The notes under the pieces: generated by a model
The model's database searches: none
Seen by the model: the letters and a program-made list of their open reading frames with translations, nothing else
Told to the model about the DNA's origin: nothing
In this document: positions 1 through 4,627 of the stretch, piece by piece
Numbering within the stretch: the first letter of the stretch is position 1
Layout: the number at the start of each line of letters is the position of its first letter
Position numbers and translations under genes: made by a program
Origin: Syntrophaceae bacterium UBA6078
Lineage (GTDB): Bacteria; Desulfobacterota; Syntrophia; Syntrophales; UBA2210
Assembly (NCBI GenBank): GCA_002428735.1
Contig: DIXO01000033.1
Location: 1 to 5,988 of the forward strand
Direction: 5' to 3'
DNA: 5,988 bases

Positions 1-23
1 GACAGTTCTATTTGCTCTTGACA
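1..23 (+). repeat. Left terminal inverted repeat (probable IS tip)
   Basis: The first 23 bases, beginning GACAGTTC and ending CTCTTGACA, are the exact reverse complement of the last 23 bases of the window. Identity stops abruptly at base 24. Read outward from the unique DNA, the repeat starts TGTCAAGAG; a TG...CA end is typical of IS21-family and some other insertion sequences, but no transposase is visible, so the family is an inference. There is no short direct repeat between the inner flanks (ttgacgcc on the left, gaaattcc on the right), so this does not look like one IS copy closing a circle. Confidence 0.75.
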
Positions 24-120
24 TTGACGCCGATTACTCCTTGCAGTGGCGAATACTTCGGGATAAATTATTACCGATTGAAATGGGAGCAGATCGCCAA
101 ATGAAGGGTTTTTTTATATT
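24..120. other. Unassigned segment between the terminal repeat and the HD-GYP remnant
   Basis: This AT-rich stretch separates the left terminal repeat from the point where HD-GYP homology begins. The HD-GYP frame runs into a stop codon at 102-104, so it is not simply the missing upstream part of that gene. On the plus strand a different frame (from base 2) stays open through it, and on the minus strand another frame stays open down to a stop at 34-36. Neither gives a protein I recognise. A run of seven T follows GAAGGG at 104-109 without a convincing stem before it. It may be the remains of an earlier insertion or rearrangement. Confidence 0.4.
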
Positions 121-341
121 CACGAATTCTGGCTGTCGCCGATGTCGTGGAAGCCATGGCCTCACACAGACCCTATCGCGCGAGCCTGGGCATTGATATG
201 TCGCTGAATGAGATCGAGAAAAATAGAGGGGTTCTGTACGATACCGATGTGACAGATGCCTGTCTGAAATTGTTTCGTGAAAAAGATTTTCAGTTTCGAG
301 AGACTCTGTCCGCAGACGACCTTCCCCACTTAATGAGATAG
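121..341 (+). pseudogene. C-terminal remnant of an HD-GYP domain protein
   Basis: The reading frame from base 123 gives RILAVADVVEAMASHRPYR, then about 50 residues ending in the KLFREKDFQF region and a TAG stop at 339-341. This matches the last helices of HD-GYP cyclic-di-GMP phosphodiesterases, where RILAVADVVEAMxSHRPYR follows the GYP motif. The catalytic HD and GYP motifs are absent: the frame is closed by a stop at 102-104, and no other frame upstream shows the expected sequence, so the gene is 5'-truncated near base 120. A GTG at 147 could start a 64-residue peptide, but it has no good ribosome binding site. The remnant converges on the PAS gene and the two coding ends overlap by 12 bp. 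It is probably non-functional. The truncation lies about 100 bp from the terminal repeat, which fits disruption by a mobile element. Confidence 0.8.
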
Positions 342-929
342 GAGTTTGTCCTCCATCCCCTGAAAAACATCCGGATAGTGGTTTCTTCCGCACTCGGGAC
401 AGATGCCATGGCTCAGCTGCATCCCCAGCGTACTCACAATACCGAGATCGATCTGCACCCATCTGCCATCGTTGTTGCGTATCCTTTTGCAGCATGAACA
501 GATAGGTAAAATCCCCTTTTTACGATCTGAAAGGTCATGGTAGATCGTTACGAAAAATTCCTTCTCCGGACAGAGTGCCGTGACGTAGCACCATTTGTTC
601 AAAGGGGGCATATACGTTTCAAAGGTTTTCCCTTCTCCCGTGAGGGCCACCTCTCCGCACGTTTCTATCAGATGGAATGGCATCTTTCCAATCCCGGGCC
701 ATACCTCACTTGCGGTTCTGTTGATAATATCCGACCGGTTCAGCCGGGTGAGCTCTTCAAAGGCCTTGTTTGCGCCAAGAAAGAGGAAATCCGAAGGTCT
801 TTTGTCTTCATCGAGGATTATTTTATGTAAGGCTGCTCCGCTGGAAACAGAAGTGAAAAACTGCTCTAAGGCTGGCAGATGAATTGTGGCATTTACCATG
901 AATACTTGATCGATCATCTCGTTGCTCAC
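330..929 (-). CDS. PAS domain protein with a C-terminal four-cysteine (zinc-ribbon-like) tail
   Basis: A predicted cytoplasmic 199-residue protein with no signal peptide or membrane segment. Residues about 35-135 look like a PAS sensor domain: LFLGANKAFEELTRL, then an RTASEVWPGIG segment and a closing FVTIYHDLSDRKK, where PAS domains usually hand over to the next module. The tail has CxxC at 144-147 (with a further Cys at 146) and CPEC at 177-180, spaced as in the LPICSxCKKIR...SHGICPECxxxxYP tail found at the ends of many deltaproteobacterial PAS proteins. Metal or cluster binding by these four cysteines is likely but unproven. There is no kinase, GGDEF or DNA-binding domain, so the output is unknown; it may act through a partner. 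The start is GTG at 927-929, chosen because GAGGAG lies 6 nt upstream; an ATG four codons later is the alternative. The gene overlaps the convergent HD-GYP remnant by 12 bp. Confidence 0.85.
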   Translation of the reverse strand: MSNEMIDQVFMVNATIHLPALEQFFTSVSSGAALHKIILDEDKRPSDFLFLGANKAFEELTRLNRSDIINRTASEVWPGIGKMPFHLIETCGEVALTGEGKTFETYMPPLNKWCYVTALCPEKEFFVTIYHDLSDRKKGILPICSCCKRIRNNDGRWVQIDLGIVSTLGMQLSHGICPECGRNHYPDVFQGMEDKLLSH

Positions 930-1026
930 GTAACACTCCTCTTTACCTCCTAAGGAATATTTCTACGATTACGAAAAAATATTACTCGGCAAGGCAAATT
1001 TCAACAGATCAGACATCTCAGTATTA

Positions 1027-1057
1027 TTCGGTAAAAATTAGCGGGGCTTTTACCGAA
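1027..1057. repeat. Perfect 10-bp inverted repeat (hairpin)
   Basis: TTCGGTAAAA (1027-1036) and TTTTACCGAA (1048-1057) are exact reverse complements separated by 11 nt containing GCGGGG. No T-run follows on either strand, so it is a poor intrinsic terminator. It lies about 100 bp upstream of the PAS start on one side and well upstream of the PEP-CTERM gene on the other. It could be a regulator site, a transcript hairpin or a small palindromic repeat. Confidence 0.65.
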
Positions 1058-1069
1058 ACATCTTTATCG

Positions 1070-1094
1070 TGTCAAGAGTCAATATAGATTGTTC
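1070..1094 (+). repeat. Degenerate copy of the terminal repeat
   Basis: The sequence begins TGTCAAGAG, identical to the first nine bases of the right terminal repeat, and continues TCAATATAGATTGTTC. With two or three small indels and one or two mismatches, about 20 of the 23 bases of the terminal repeat can be aligned. It has the same orientation as the copy at 5966. It could be a decayed IS tip or a chance match. Confidence 0.3.
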
Positions 1095-1200
1095 AAGAAA
1101 ATTGAGTTCCTCCCTTCTCTTCCCTCCCTATTTATCTCTGTTCGCAGGGCAGGGTGTTCTGCGGGTACCTCATGGAACTATTCAAAAACACTTAAAAATC

Positions 1201-1222
1201 CTACTTTAGTAGTATGTACAAT
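1201..1222 (+). promoter_or_regulatory. Possible operator dyad and -10 box upstream of the PEP-CTERM gene
   Basis: CTACT-TT-AGTAG (1201-1212) is a 5-bp inverted repeat with a 2-bp centre, followed 4 bp later by TACAAT (1217-1222), a 5/6 match to the -10 consensus. No -35 box lies at the right distance. A dyad placed here could bind a dimeric regulator controlling the PEP-CTERM gene. The predicted transcript would begin near 1229 and carry a leader of about 90 nt. This is inference from position and symmetry only. Confidence 0.3.
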
Positions 1223-1263
1223 CGGCTCCCCTCCTGCCATCTTGTCCACAAAGAAGGCAGATG

Positions 1264-1316
1264 AATCGGCACGCTCCAAACGGAGCACAAAGCCACGATT
1301 CAGCAGATGGAGGGTA
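1264..1316 (+). promoter_or_regulatory. Structured leader resembling a GEMM-I (cyclic-di-GMP) riboswitch fragment
   Basis: AATCG (1264-1268) pairs with CGATT (1296-1300), and inside it GCTCC (1273-1277) pairs with GGAGC (1282-1286) over an AAAC loop. The 3' side of the internal loop reads ACAAAGCCACG. This resembles the GGC...CC-hairpin-GG...ACGCAAAGCCACG half of the GEMM-I aptamer often found upstream of PEP-CTERM genes. The following AGATGGAGGGTACACC loosely resembles the AGATAGCCGGGTTGCC end of that aptamer, but the second hairpin is missing. The element runs directly into the Shine-Dalgarno sequence (1309-1314), so it is well placed to affect translation. It is either a divergent or decayed GEMM, or an unrelated leader hairpin. 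Confidence 0.35.
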
Positions 1317-1323
1317 CACCTTG
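1309..1323 (+). promoter_or_regulatory. Ribosome binding site that fixes a TTG start
   Basis: GGAGGG (1309-1314) is followed 6 nt later by TTG (1321-1323). The upstream in-frame ATG at 1261 would add 20 hydrophilic residues before the signal peptide and would place the leader hairpin inside the coding region. Starting at TTG puts KRLLLALVV right at the N-terminus, as expected for a secreted protein. Confidence 0.75.
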
Positions 1324-1962
1324 AAAAGACTGTTACTTGCTCTTGTTGTTTCACTTTTGATTGCCACCAACTGCTGGGCGACCTACATGGGGAGCATTGA
1401 CGGAGAGAGCACGCTGATCGGGACGAACGGGTGGAATGACGCCGTCCTGAGTTGGGACGTCGGTTTCAAAGATAATTTATGGATCTATAACTATACCTTT
1501 ACAGCCGCCCAGAGAGCCATTAGCCACCTGATCCTTGAGGTGTCGGGCACTTTTACGACCGACAACATTTTGGACGGAACTACCGGCGGGTACGAGATCG
1601 GGATATTCACCAGTGAAAACGGGAATCCCGGCATGCCTGGTTCGATCGCTGGTCTGAAATGGGAGACGGGGGGAGAATCGACAATGGAATCGATTACCAT
1701 CGTTACGGACCGAGCTCCCATGTGGGGTGACTTCTACGCAAAAGACGGAGTCCAGTCTGGGAGCTTTACGTACGCGTACAACACACAATTCGGCTCAGAT
1801 ACCCTTGCGCCGCTTGGCAACGGCAATGCGGGTGGCTGGGTGATGGTCCCTGACACTCAGAGCTCGGCTCCTGTCCCTGAACCGGGGACAATGCTTCTTC
1901 TGGGGACAGGGCTGGCGGGAATCGTTGGCCTTGCGAGAAGAAGAAAGGGCAGGACCGCATAA
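1321..1962 (+). CDS. PEP-CTERM sorting domain surface protein
   Basis: A predicted exported protein of 213 residues. Residues 1-20 form a signal peptide: a basic KR, a hydrophobic core, and probable cleavage after NCWA. The middle part (about 21-180) is rich in Gly, Thr, Ser, Asn and aromatic residues, with alternating polar and hydrophobic positions suggesting beta structure (for example DNLWIYNYTFTAAQRAISHLILEV at about 51-74, given here by position and key residues); its function is unknown. The C-terminus is a textbook PEP-CTERM signal: VPEP at 185-188, a hydrophobic segment at about 190-204, then the basic cluster RRRK. Such proteins are recognised by an exosortase and sent to the cell surface or the exopolysaccharide matrix. 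No exosortase is in this window, so it must be encoded elsewhere. The gene is monocistronic: a long leader precedes it and a terminator follows. Confidence 0.92.
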   Translation: MKRLLLALVVSLLIATNCWATYMGSIDGESTLIGTNGWNDAVLSWDVGFKDNLWIYNYTFTAAQRAISHLILEVSGTFTTDNILDGTTGGYEIGIFTSENGNPGMPGSIAGLKWETGGESTMESITIVTDRAPMWGDFYAKDGVQSGSFTYAYNTQFGSDTLAPLGNGNAGGWVMVPDTQSSAPVPEPGTMLLLGTGLAGIVGLARRRKGRTA

Positions 1963-2002
1963 GACAGATATGCTGTAAGCACCTTGAGATTGGGATAGGA
2001 TC

Positions 2003-2029
2003 AAGGCCTTCTGAGGCCCTGGCCTTTTT
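2003..2029 (+). terminator. Rho-independent terminator after the PEP-CTERM gene
   Basis: AAGGCC (2003-2008) pairs with GGCCTT (2021-2026) across a 12-nt loop, and the descending arm runs into a T5 tract (2025-2029). The loop contains a further GGCC that could shift the pairing. It lies 40 bp after the stop codon. Confidence 0.7.
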
Positions 2030-2152
2030 GTTCAACCGGATATTCCGAAACGCGGAACCATCATCTACGGAACAGATTGATCCTTGCGAGAAGAAACCTG
2101 AAAAGAATTAACGATGCGAAAGACTTATAGACTTCAGGAAGGAGCATTTTAC

Positions 2153-2239
2153 CTGACGATTAGTCCCTGGTCTCCACCCGTTTGCAACACACCCGTTTGT
2201 ACATAAAAATCCCCATTCAGTCCCGGTTGTTCCCCGTCC
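2153..2239 (+). repeat. Long direct repeat, copy 1 (left of hicAB)
   Basis: This 87-bp sequence runs from CTGAC through TAGTCC(C/T)GGTCTCCACCCG to CCCGGTTGTTCCCCGTCC and recurs at 3143-3216 in the same orientation. Apart from a few substitutions, copy 1 differs by a 15-bp internal duplication (CACCCGTTTG occurs twice, around 2175 and 2190) and by having two fewer A in the A-tract. It has no coding sense on either strand and no attC-like core sites. The repeat family is unknown to me. Confidence 0.85.
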
Positions 2240-2402
2240 CGGTGAAATCTGGTGACATCCTTACCTGTTTCTCTTGAGAGCCGTTCGTTGCAGATTACAA
2301 AAAGAAAGAATTCGTATTCTCCCTGGTATTTGTTCTGGCGTGCTCAGGAAGAACCATTTGATCCGACAGTTACGGGATAAAGGGGGACAGAATCATTTTA
2401 TC

Positions 2403-2456
2403 TTTCAAGTCAGCCTTTCGTTATGTATAGATAAATTGGAAATGAATTGGTATTGA
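2403..2456 (+). pseudogene. Possible remnant of a second hicA 3' end
   Basis: One frame reads FQVSLSLCIDKLEMNWY and then stops. The intact hicA downstream ends with QVKQVLLDIDKLEVNHGIKK. The IDKLExN part matches residue for residue, and the DNA shares an 11-base identity (GATAAATTGGA). The match is short and could be chance, but it lies just upstream of the hicA promoter, where a partial duplication or replaced module would leave a scar. Confidence 0.25.
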
Positions 2457-2470
2457 ACTTATATTAGCCC

Positions 2471-2500
2471 TTGACAATGGTATCATTATTGATACTATAA
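2471..2500 (+). promoter_or_regulatory. hicAB promoter with an operator dyad
   Basis: A perfect -35 box TTGACA (2471-2476) is followed 16 bp later by TACTAT (2493-2498); TATAAC at 2496-2501 is an alternative -10 box. Between them lies GTATCA-TTAT-TGATAC (2480-2495), a perfect 6-bp inverted repeat that would be covered by RNA polymerase. This is where a HicB dimer or HicAB complex would be expected to bind for autorepression. With the first -10 box, transcription would start about at the hicA ATG. Confidence 0.65.
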
Positions 2501-2504
2501 CCCT

Positions 2505-2765
2505 ATGGCGATAGTTGATAAAATAATAGCCGGAATGACGCAAAATCCAGAGGGGATACGTTTCAGTGATTTATGTAAGGTTTGCGATCATTTTTTTGGT
2601 GAACCACGTCAAAGCGCCGGCAGTCACCGAATTTATAAAACACCGTGGCAGGGAGATCCGCGAATAAATATACAAAATGATAAAGGAAAAGCAAAACCAT
2701 ATCAGGTGAAGCAAGTGCTTTTGGATATTGATAAATTGGAGGTAAATCATGGCATTAAAAAATGA
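2505..2765 (+). CDS. hicA: HicA-family mRNA interferase toxin
   Basis: An 86-residue basic protein of the HicA family, the toxin of type II HicAB systems. HicA has a double-stranded-RNA-binding fold and cleaves mRNA, using a histidine in the GSHhiy motif. Here the motif is GSHRIYKT with His41, followed by a PRINIQ strand and the C-terminal helix YQVKQVLLDIDKLE. The N-terminal half (FSDLCKVCDHFFGEPRQS) fits the family's first helix and turn. The length is normal for HicA. The ATG at 2505 has no Shine-Dalgarno sequence; given the promoter position, the transcript may be leaderless. The 3' end overlaps hicB by 17 bp, so the two are co-translated. The sequence is visibly more AT-rich than gltA downstream and lies between long direct repeats, suggesting acquisition as a unit. 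Autorepression through the operator at 2480-2495 is likely. Confidence 0.88.
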   Translation: MAIVDKIIAGMTQNPEGIRFSDLCKVCDHFFGEPRQSAGSHRIYKTPWQGDPRINIQNDKGKAKPYQVKQVLLDIDKLEVNHGIKK

Positions 2766-3078
2766 TCGATACACATACCGAGTAACATGGTCAGAAGACG
2801 ATAATGAATATGTTGGGTTATGCGCTGAATTTCCAAGTTTGAGCTGGCTGTCTGCTACGCCTGAGGCTGCCTTAAAAGGAATACGGGAATTAGTGTCAGA
2901 GGTTGTTGCGGATATGGAAGACAATCATGAAGTTATCCCGGAGCCCATTGCTTGCCGACAATTTAGCGGCAAATTTATGGTTAGAATTCCACCTGAGGTA
3001 CATCGCAATCTTGCTGTCCTTGCGGCCGAATCCGGCATCAGCATTAACCGTGTTGTTAGTTCAAAATTGAGTCAGTAA
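2749..3078 (+). CDS. hicB: HicB-family antitoxin
   Basis: A 109-residue antitoxin that should bind and neutralise HicA and repress its own operon. Residues about 6-60 form the degraded RNase H-like HicB fold (YTYRVTWSEDDNEYVGLCAEFPSLS at about 8-32 by position, then the helix TPEAALKGIRELVSEVV). Residues about 72-109 (FSGKFMVRIPPEVHRNL followed by GISINRVVSSKL) make a ribbon-helix-helix DNA-binding domain, which matches the two-fold symmetric operator upstream of hicA. GGAGG at 2738-2742, 6 nt before the ATG, is a strong ribosome binding site lying inside hicA. The strong site here, against none for hicA, would favour antitoxin synthesis. The gene ends 64 bp before the second copy of the direct repeat. 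It looks intact; no residues appear to be missing. Confidence 0.9.
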   Translation: MALKNDRYTYRVTWSEDDNEYVGLCAEFPSLSWLSATPEAALKGIRELVSEVVADMEDNHEVIPEPIACRQFSGKFMVRIPPEVHRNLAVLAAESGISINRVVSSKLSQ

Positions 3079-3142
3079 TTCCTGCACAACATCTGTGTCC
3101 AGCTCGACAAAAACTACCCGCTGACATAGTGTGTCATTAAGT

Positions 3143-3216
3143 CTGACAACTAGTCCCCGGTCTCCACCCGTTTGTACATAAAAAAATCCCCATCCAGTCC
3201 CGGTTGTTCCCCGTCC
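3143..3216 (+). repeat. Long direct repeat, copy 2 (right of hicAB)
   Basis: This 74-bp copy matches 2153-2239, with the same TAGTCC-CCGGTCTCC start and CCCGGTTGTTCC end but without the 15-bp internal duplication. Together the two copies bracket 903 bp containing hicAB. A small TGACA/TGTCA inverted repeat (3122-3136) lies just before it. It separates hicAB from the gltA promoter region. Confidence 0.85.
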
Positions 3217-3258
3217 GCACCAGAGAAAGGGATCCTTGACGTGGTGATGACTCATCGC

Positions 3259-3287
3259 TGGTAAAGACCTTCCAAATTTGCTATAGA
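3259..3287 (+). promoter_or_regulatory. Candidate gltA promoter (extended -10)
   Basis: TGCTATAGAT (3279-3288) is an extended -10 box (TG-N-TATAGA). The best -35 position, TGGTAA (3259-3264, 17-bp spacer), is weak, which is common with extended -10 promoters. Transcription would begin near 3294, leaving a leader of about 25 nt that includes GAGAGG (3305-3310), 9 nt before the gltA ATG. Confidence 0.4.
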
Positions 3288-3319
3288 TTCCAGCTCATTT
3301 TATTGAGAGGTATTGCTAT

Positions 3320-4609
3320 ATGAGCGAAACGGCCAAACTGACAGTGGAAGGGAAGACTTATGAATTCCCGATCGTGGCGGGAACGGAAGGAGAGAAGGCG
3401 ATCGACATATCGAATCTTCTCAAGGAGACGGGGTATATCACCCTTGATCCGGGGTCCGTCAATACGGGAAGCTGCACCAGCGCGATTACGTATATGGACG
3501 GGGAAAAAGGGATCCTGCGATACCGGGGGATCCCCATCGAGCAACTGGCGGCACATTCCACCTTTGTTGAGACCGCTTATCTCTTGATCAATGGGGAACT
3601 GCCCGCCCTTTCTCAGCGAAAGGCCTTTTCTGAAATGTTGAATACCCACTCCATGGTCCACGAGGATATGCGCGCCTTCTTTGAAAAGTTTCCCCGGGGG
3701 GCACATCCCATGGGGATCCTTTCATCCATGGTGAACGCGCTGAGGGCGTTTTACCCGGCTCTCCCCGAGAGGACGGAGGAGGAGGAGATCAATATTACCG
3801 TGGCACGGCTCCTCTCAAAGCTCCGGACGCTGGCTGCCATGTCTCATCAGATATCCCGCGGCCATCGGGTGATCTATCCCTCACATAAACTGGGATACTG
3901 CGCGAATTTTTTGAATATGATGTTCGACTCGCCCGTCCGTCCCTATGTCATAGATCAGGATGTGGTGCGGGCTCTTGAGGTCTTTCTGATTCTCCATGCC
4001 GAACACGAGCAGAACTGCTCGACTTCGGTGGTGCGGCACGTGGGGAGCTCTCAGGCCAATCTCTATGCCTCGATCTCAGCGGGCATGTGTGCTCTCTGGG
4101 GGCCTCTTCATGGCGGGGCAAACCAGGCGGTGATCGAGATGCTTCAGGCGATATATGACGCCGGCGGCGACCCCGCCCCCTTTATCGCCCGGGCCAAGGA
4201 TAAAAACGACCCGTTCCGCCTGATGGGATTCGGCCACCGTGTTTACCGGACCTATGATCCACGGGGGCCTCTCATCAAAAAGGAGCGGGATAAACTCCTC
4301 CAGAAGTTCGGGACAAACGATCCGCTTCTCGATATCGCGCTCAACCTGGAGGAGATTGCGACGCGTGATCAATATTTTATAGACCACAACCTGTATCCCA
4401 ACATTGATTTCTACAGCGGCATCCTGCTCAGGGCCATGGGGTTCCCGCTGAACATGTTCCCCGTTCTGTTCGCCATCGGACGGTTGCCGGGATGGATCAG
4501 CCAGTGGCGGGAGAGCGTTCACGATCCGTCCTGGAAGTTGTACCGTCCGCGGCAGGTCTACATGGGGAGTAAAGAGCGGGTGTACGTTCCCATCGAAAAT
4601 CGGGGATAG
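3320..4609 (+). CDS. gltA: Citrate synthase (Si-type, GltA-like)
   Basis: Cytoplasmic 429-residue enzyme condensing acetyl-CoA and oxaloacetate to citrate, the entry step of the TCA cycle. Length and layout match the bacterial hexameric GltA type: a small N-terminal beta domain (about 1-50, TAKLTVEGKTYEFP), then the helical catalytic core. The catalytic triad is present: His264 in WGPLHGGANQ, His306 in GFGHRVYRTYDPRG and Asp363 in YPNIDFYSGI, with the oxaloacetate-region HAEHEQNCSTS at 226-236. The C-terminal PRQVYMG motif is intact. Enzymes of this type are often inhibited by NADH; whether this one is cannot be read directly. The ATG has GAGAGG 9 nt upstream. The flavoprotein gene follows after 18 nt, suggesting one transcript. 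It is clearly not a Re-type citrate synthase, nor obviously a 2-methylcitrate synthase, though the latter cannot be fully excluded without phylogeny. Confidence 0.95.
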   Translation: MSETAKLTVEGKTYEFPIVAGTEGEKAIDISNLLKETGYITLDPGSVNTGSCTSAITYMDGEKGILRYRGIPIEQLAAHSTFVETAYLLINGELPALSQRKAFSEMLNTHSMVHEDMRAFFEKFPRGAHPMGILSSMVNALRAFYPALPERTEEEEINITVARLLSKLRTLAAMSHQISRGHRVIYPSHKLGYCANFLNMMFDSPVRPYVIDQDVVRALEVFLILHAEHEQNCSTSVVRHVGSSQANLYASISAGMCALWGPLHGGANQAVIEMLQAIYDAGGDPAPFIARAKDKNDPFRLMGFGHRVYRTYDPRGPLIKKERDKLLQKFGTNDPLLDIALNLEEIATRDQYFIDHNLYPNIDFYSGILLRAMGFPLNMFPVLFAIGRLPGWISQWRESVHDPSWKLYRPRQVYMGSKERVYVPIENRG

Positions 4610-4627
4610 AGTAAGGAGGGATACGGC

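Larger units (their letters stand above)
930..1320. other. Intergenic region between the divergent PAS and PEP-CTERM genes
   Basis: No convincing gene is present; a plus-strand frame at 1089-1400 has low-complexity, Ser/Thr-rich content and no family resemblance. On the PAS side, AGGAGG (946-951, minus) and GAGGAG (936-941, minus) lie in tandem before the GTG. The region holds a perfect hairpin (1027-1057), a degenerate terminal-repeat copy (1070-1094), a small CGCAG/CTGCG stem (1143-1163), a dyad (1201-1212) and the structured PEP-CTERM leader (1264-1316). A TACAAT (1217-1222) resembles a -10 box for the PEP-CTERM gene but lacks a recognisable -35, so activator dependence is possible. I found no clear -24/-12 sigma-54 promoter. 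Confidence 0.5.
2030..2470. other. Non-coding stretch between the PEP-CTERM terminator and hicA
   Basis: No convincing gene is present. It contains the first copy of the long direct repeat (2153-2239), a near-tandem pair GGTGAAATCT/GGTGACATCC (2241-2260), and a short stem GATAAA/TTTATC (2376-2381/2397-2402) enclosing GGGGGACAGAATCA. That motif resembles dispersed GGGGACAG-type repeats seen near REP-associated elements in other bacteria (impression only). A possible hicA 3' remnant lies at 2403-2456. A 60-codon frame at 2274-2456 has no ribosome binding site and is not called as a gene. Confidence 0.5.

Noticed and set aside
34..495. A 153-codon minus-strand frame overlapping the HD-GYP remnant and the PAS gene
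   Set aside because: Its start lies within the PAS gene in another frame and most of it is antisense to the clear HD-GYP tail; composition is Arg/Ser-rich without recognisable motifs.
1261..1320. ATG at 1261 as start of the PEP-CTERM protein
   Set aside because: It would place 20 hydrophilic residues before the signal peptide, while the TTG at 1321 has an ideally spaced GGAGGG.
2274..2456. A 60-codon plus-strand frame as a small gene upstream of hicA
   Set aside because: No ribosome binding site, and it runs through repeat-like DNA. Only its last residues resemble the hicA end, noted separately as a possible remnant.
2153..3216. Direct repeats around hicAB as integron attC sites
   Set aside because: No paired RYYYAAC and GTTRRRY cores and no palindromic arms are present, and no integrase is visible.
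3061..3255. A 64-codon minus-strand frame covering the second direct repeat
   Set aside because: It reads through the repeat with no counterpart frame in copy 1 because of the 13-bp length difference, and has no family resemblance.
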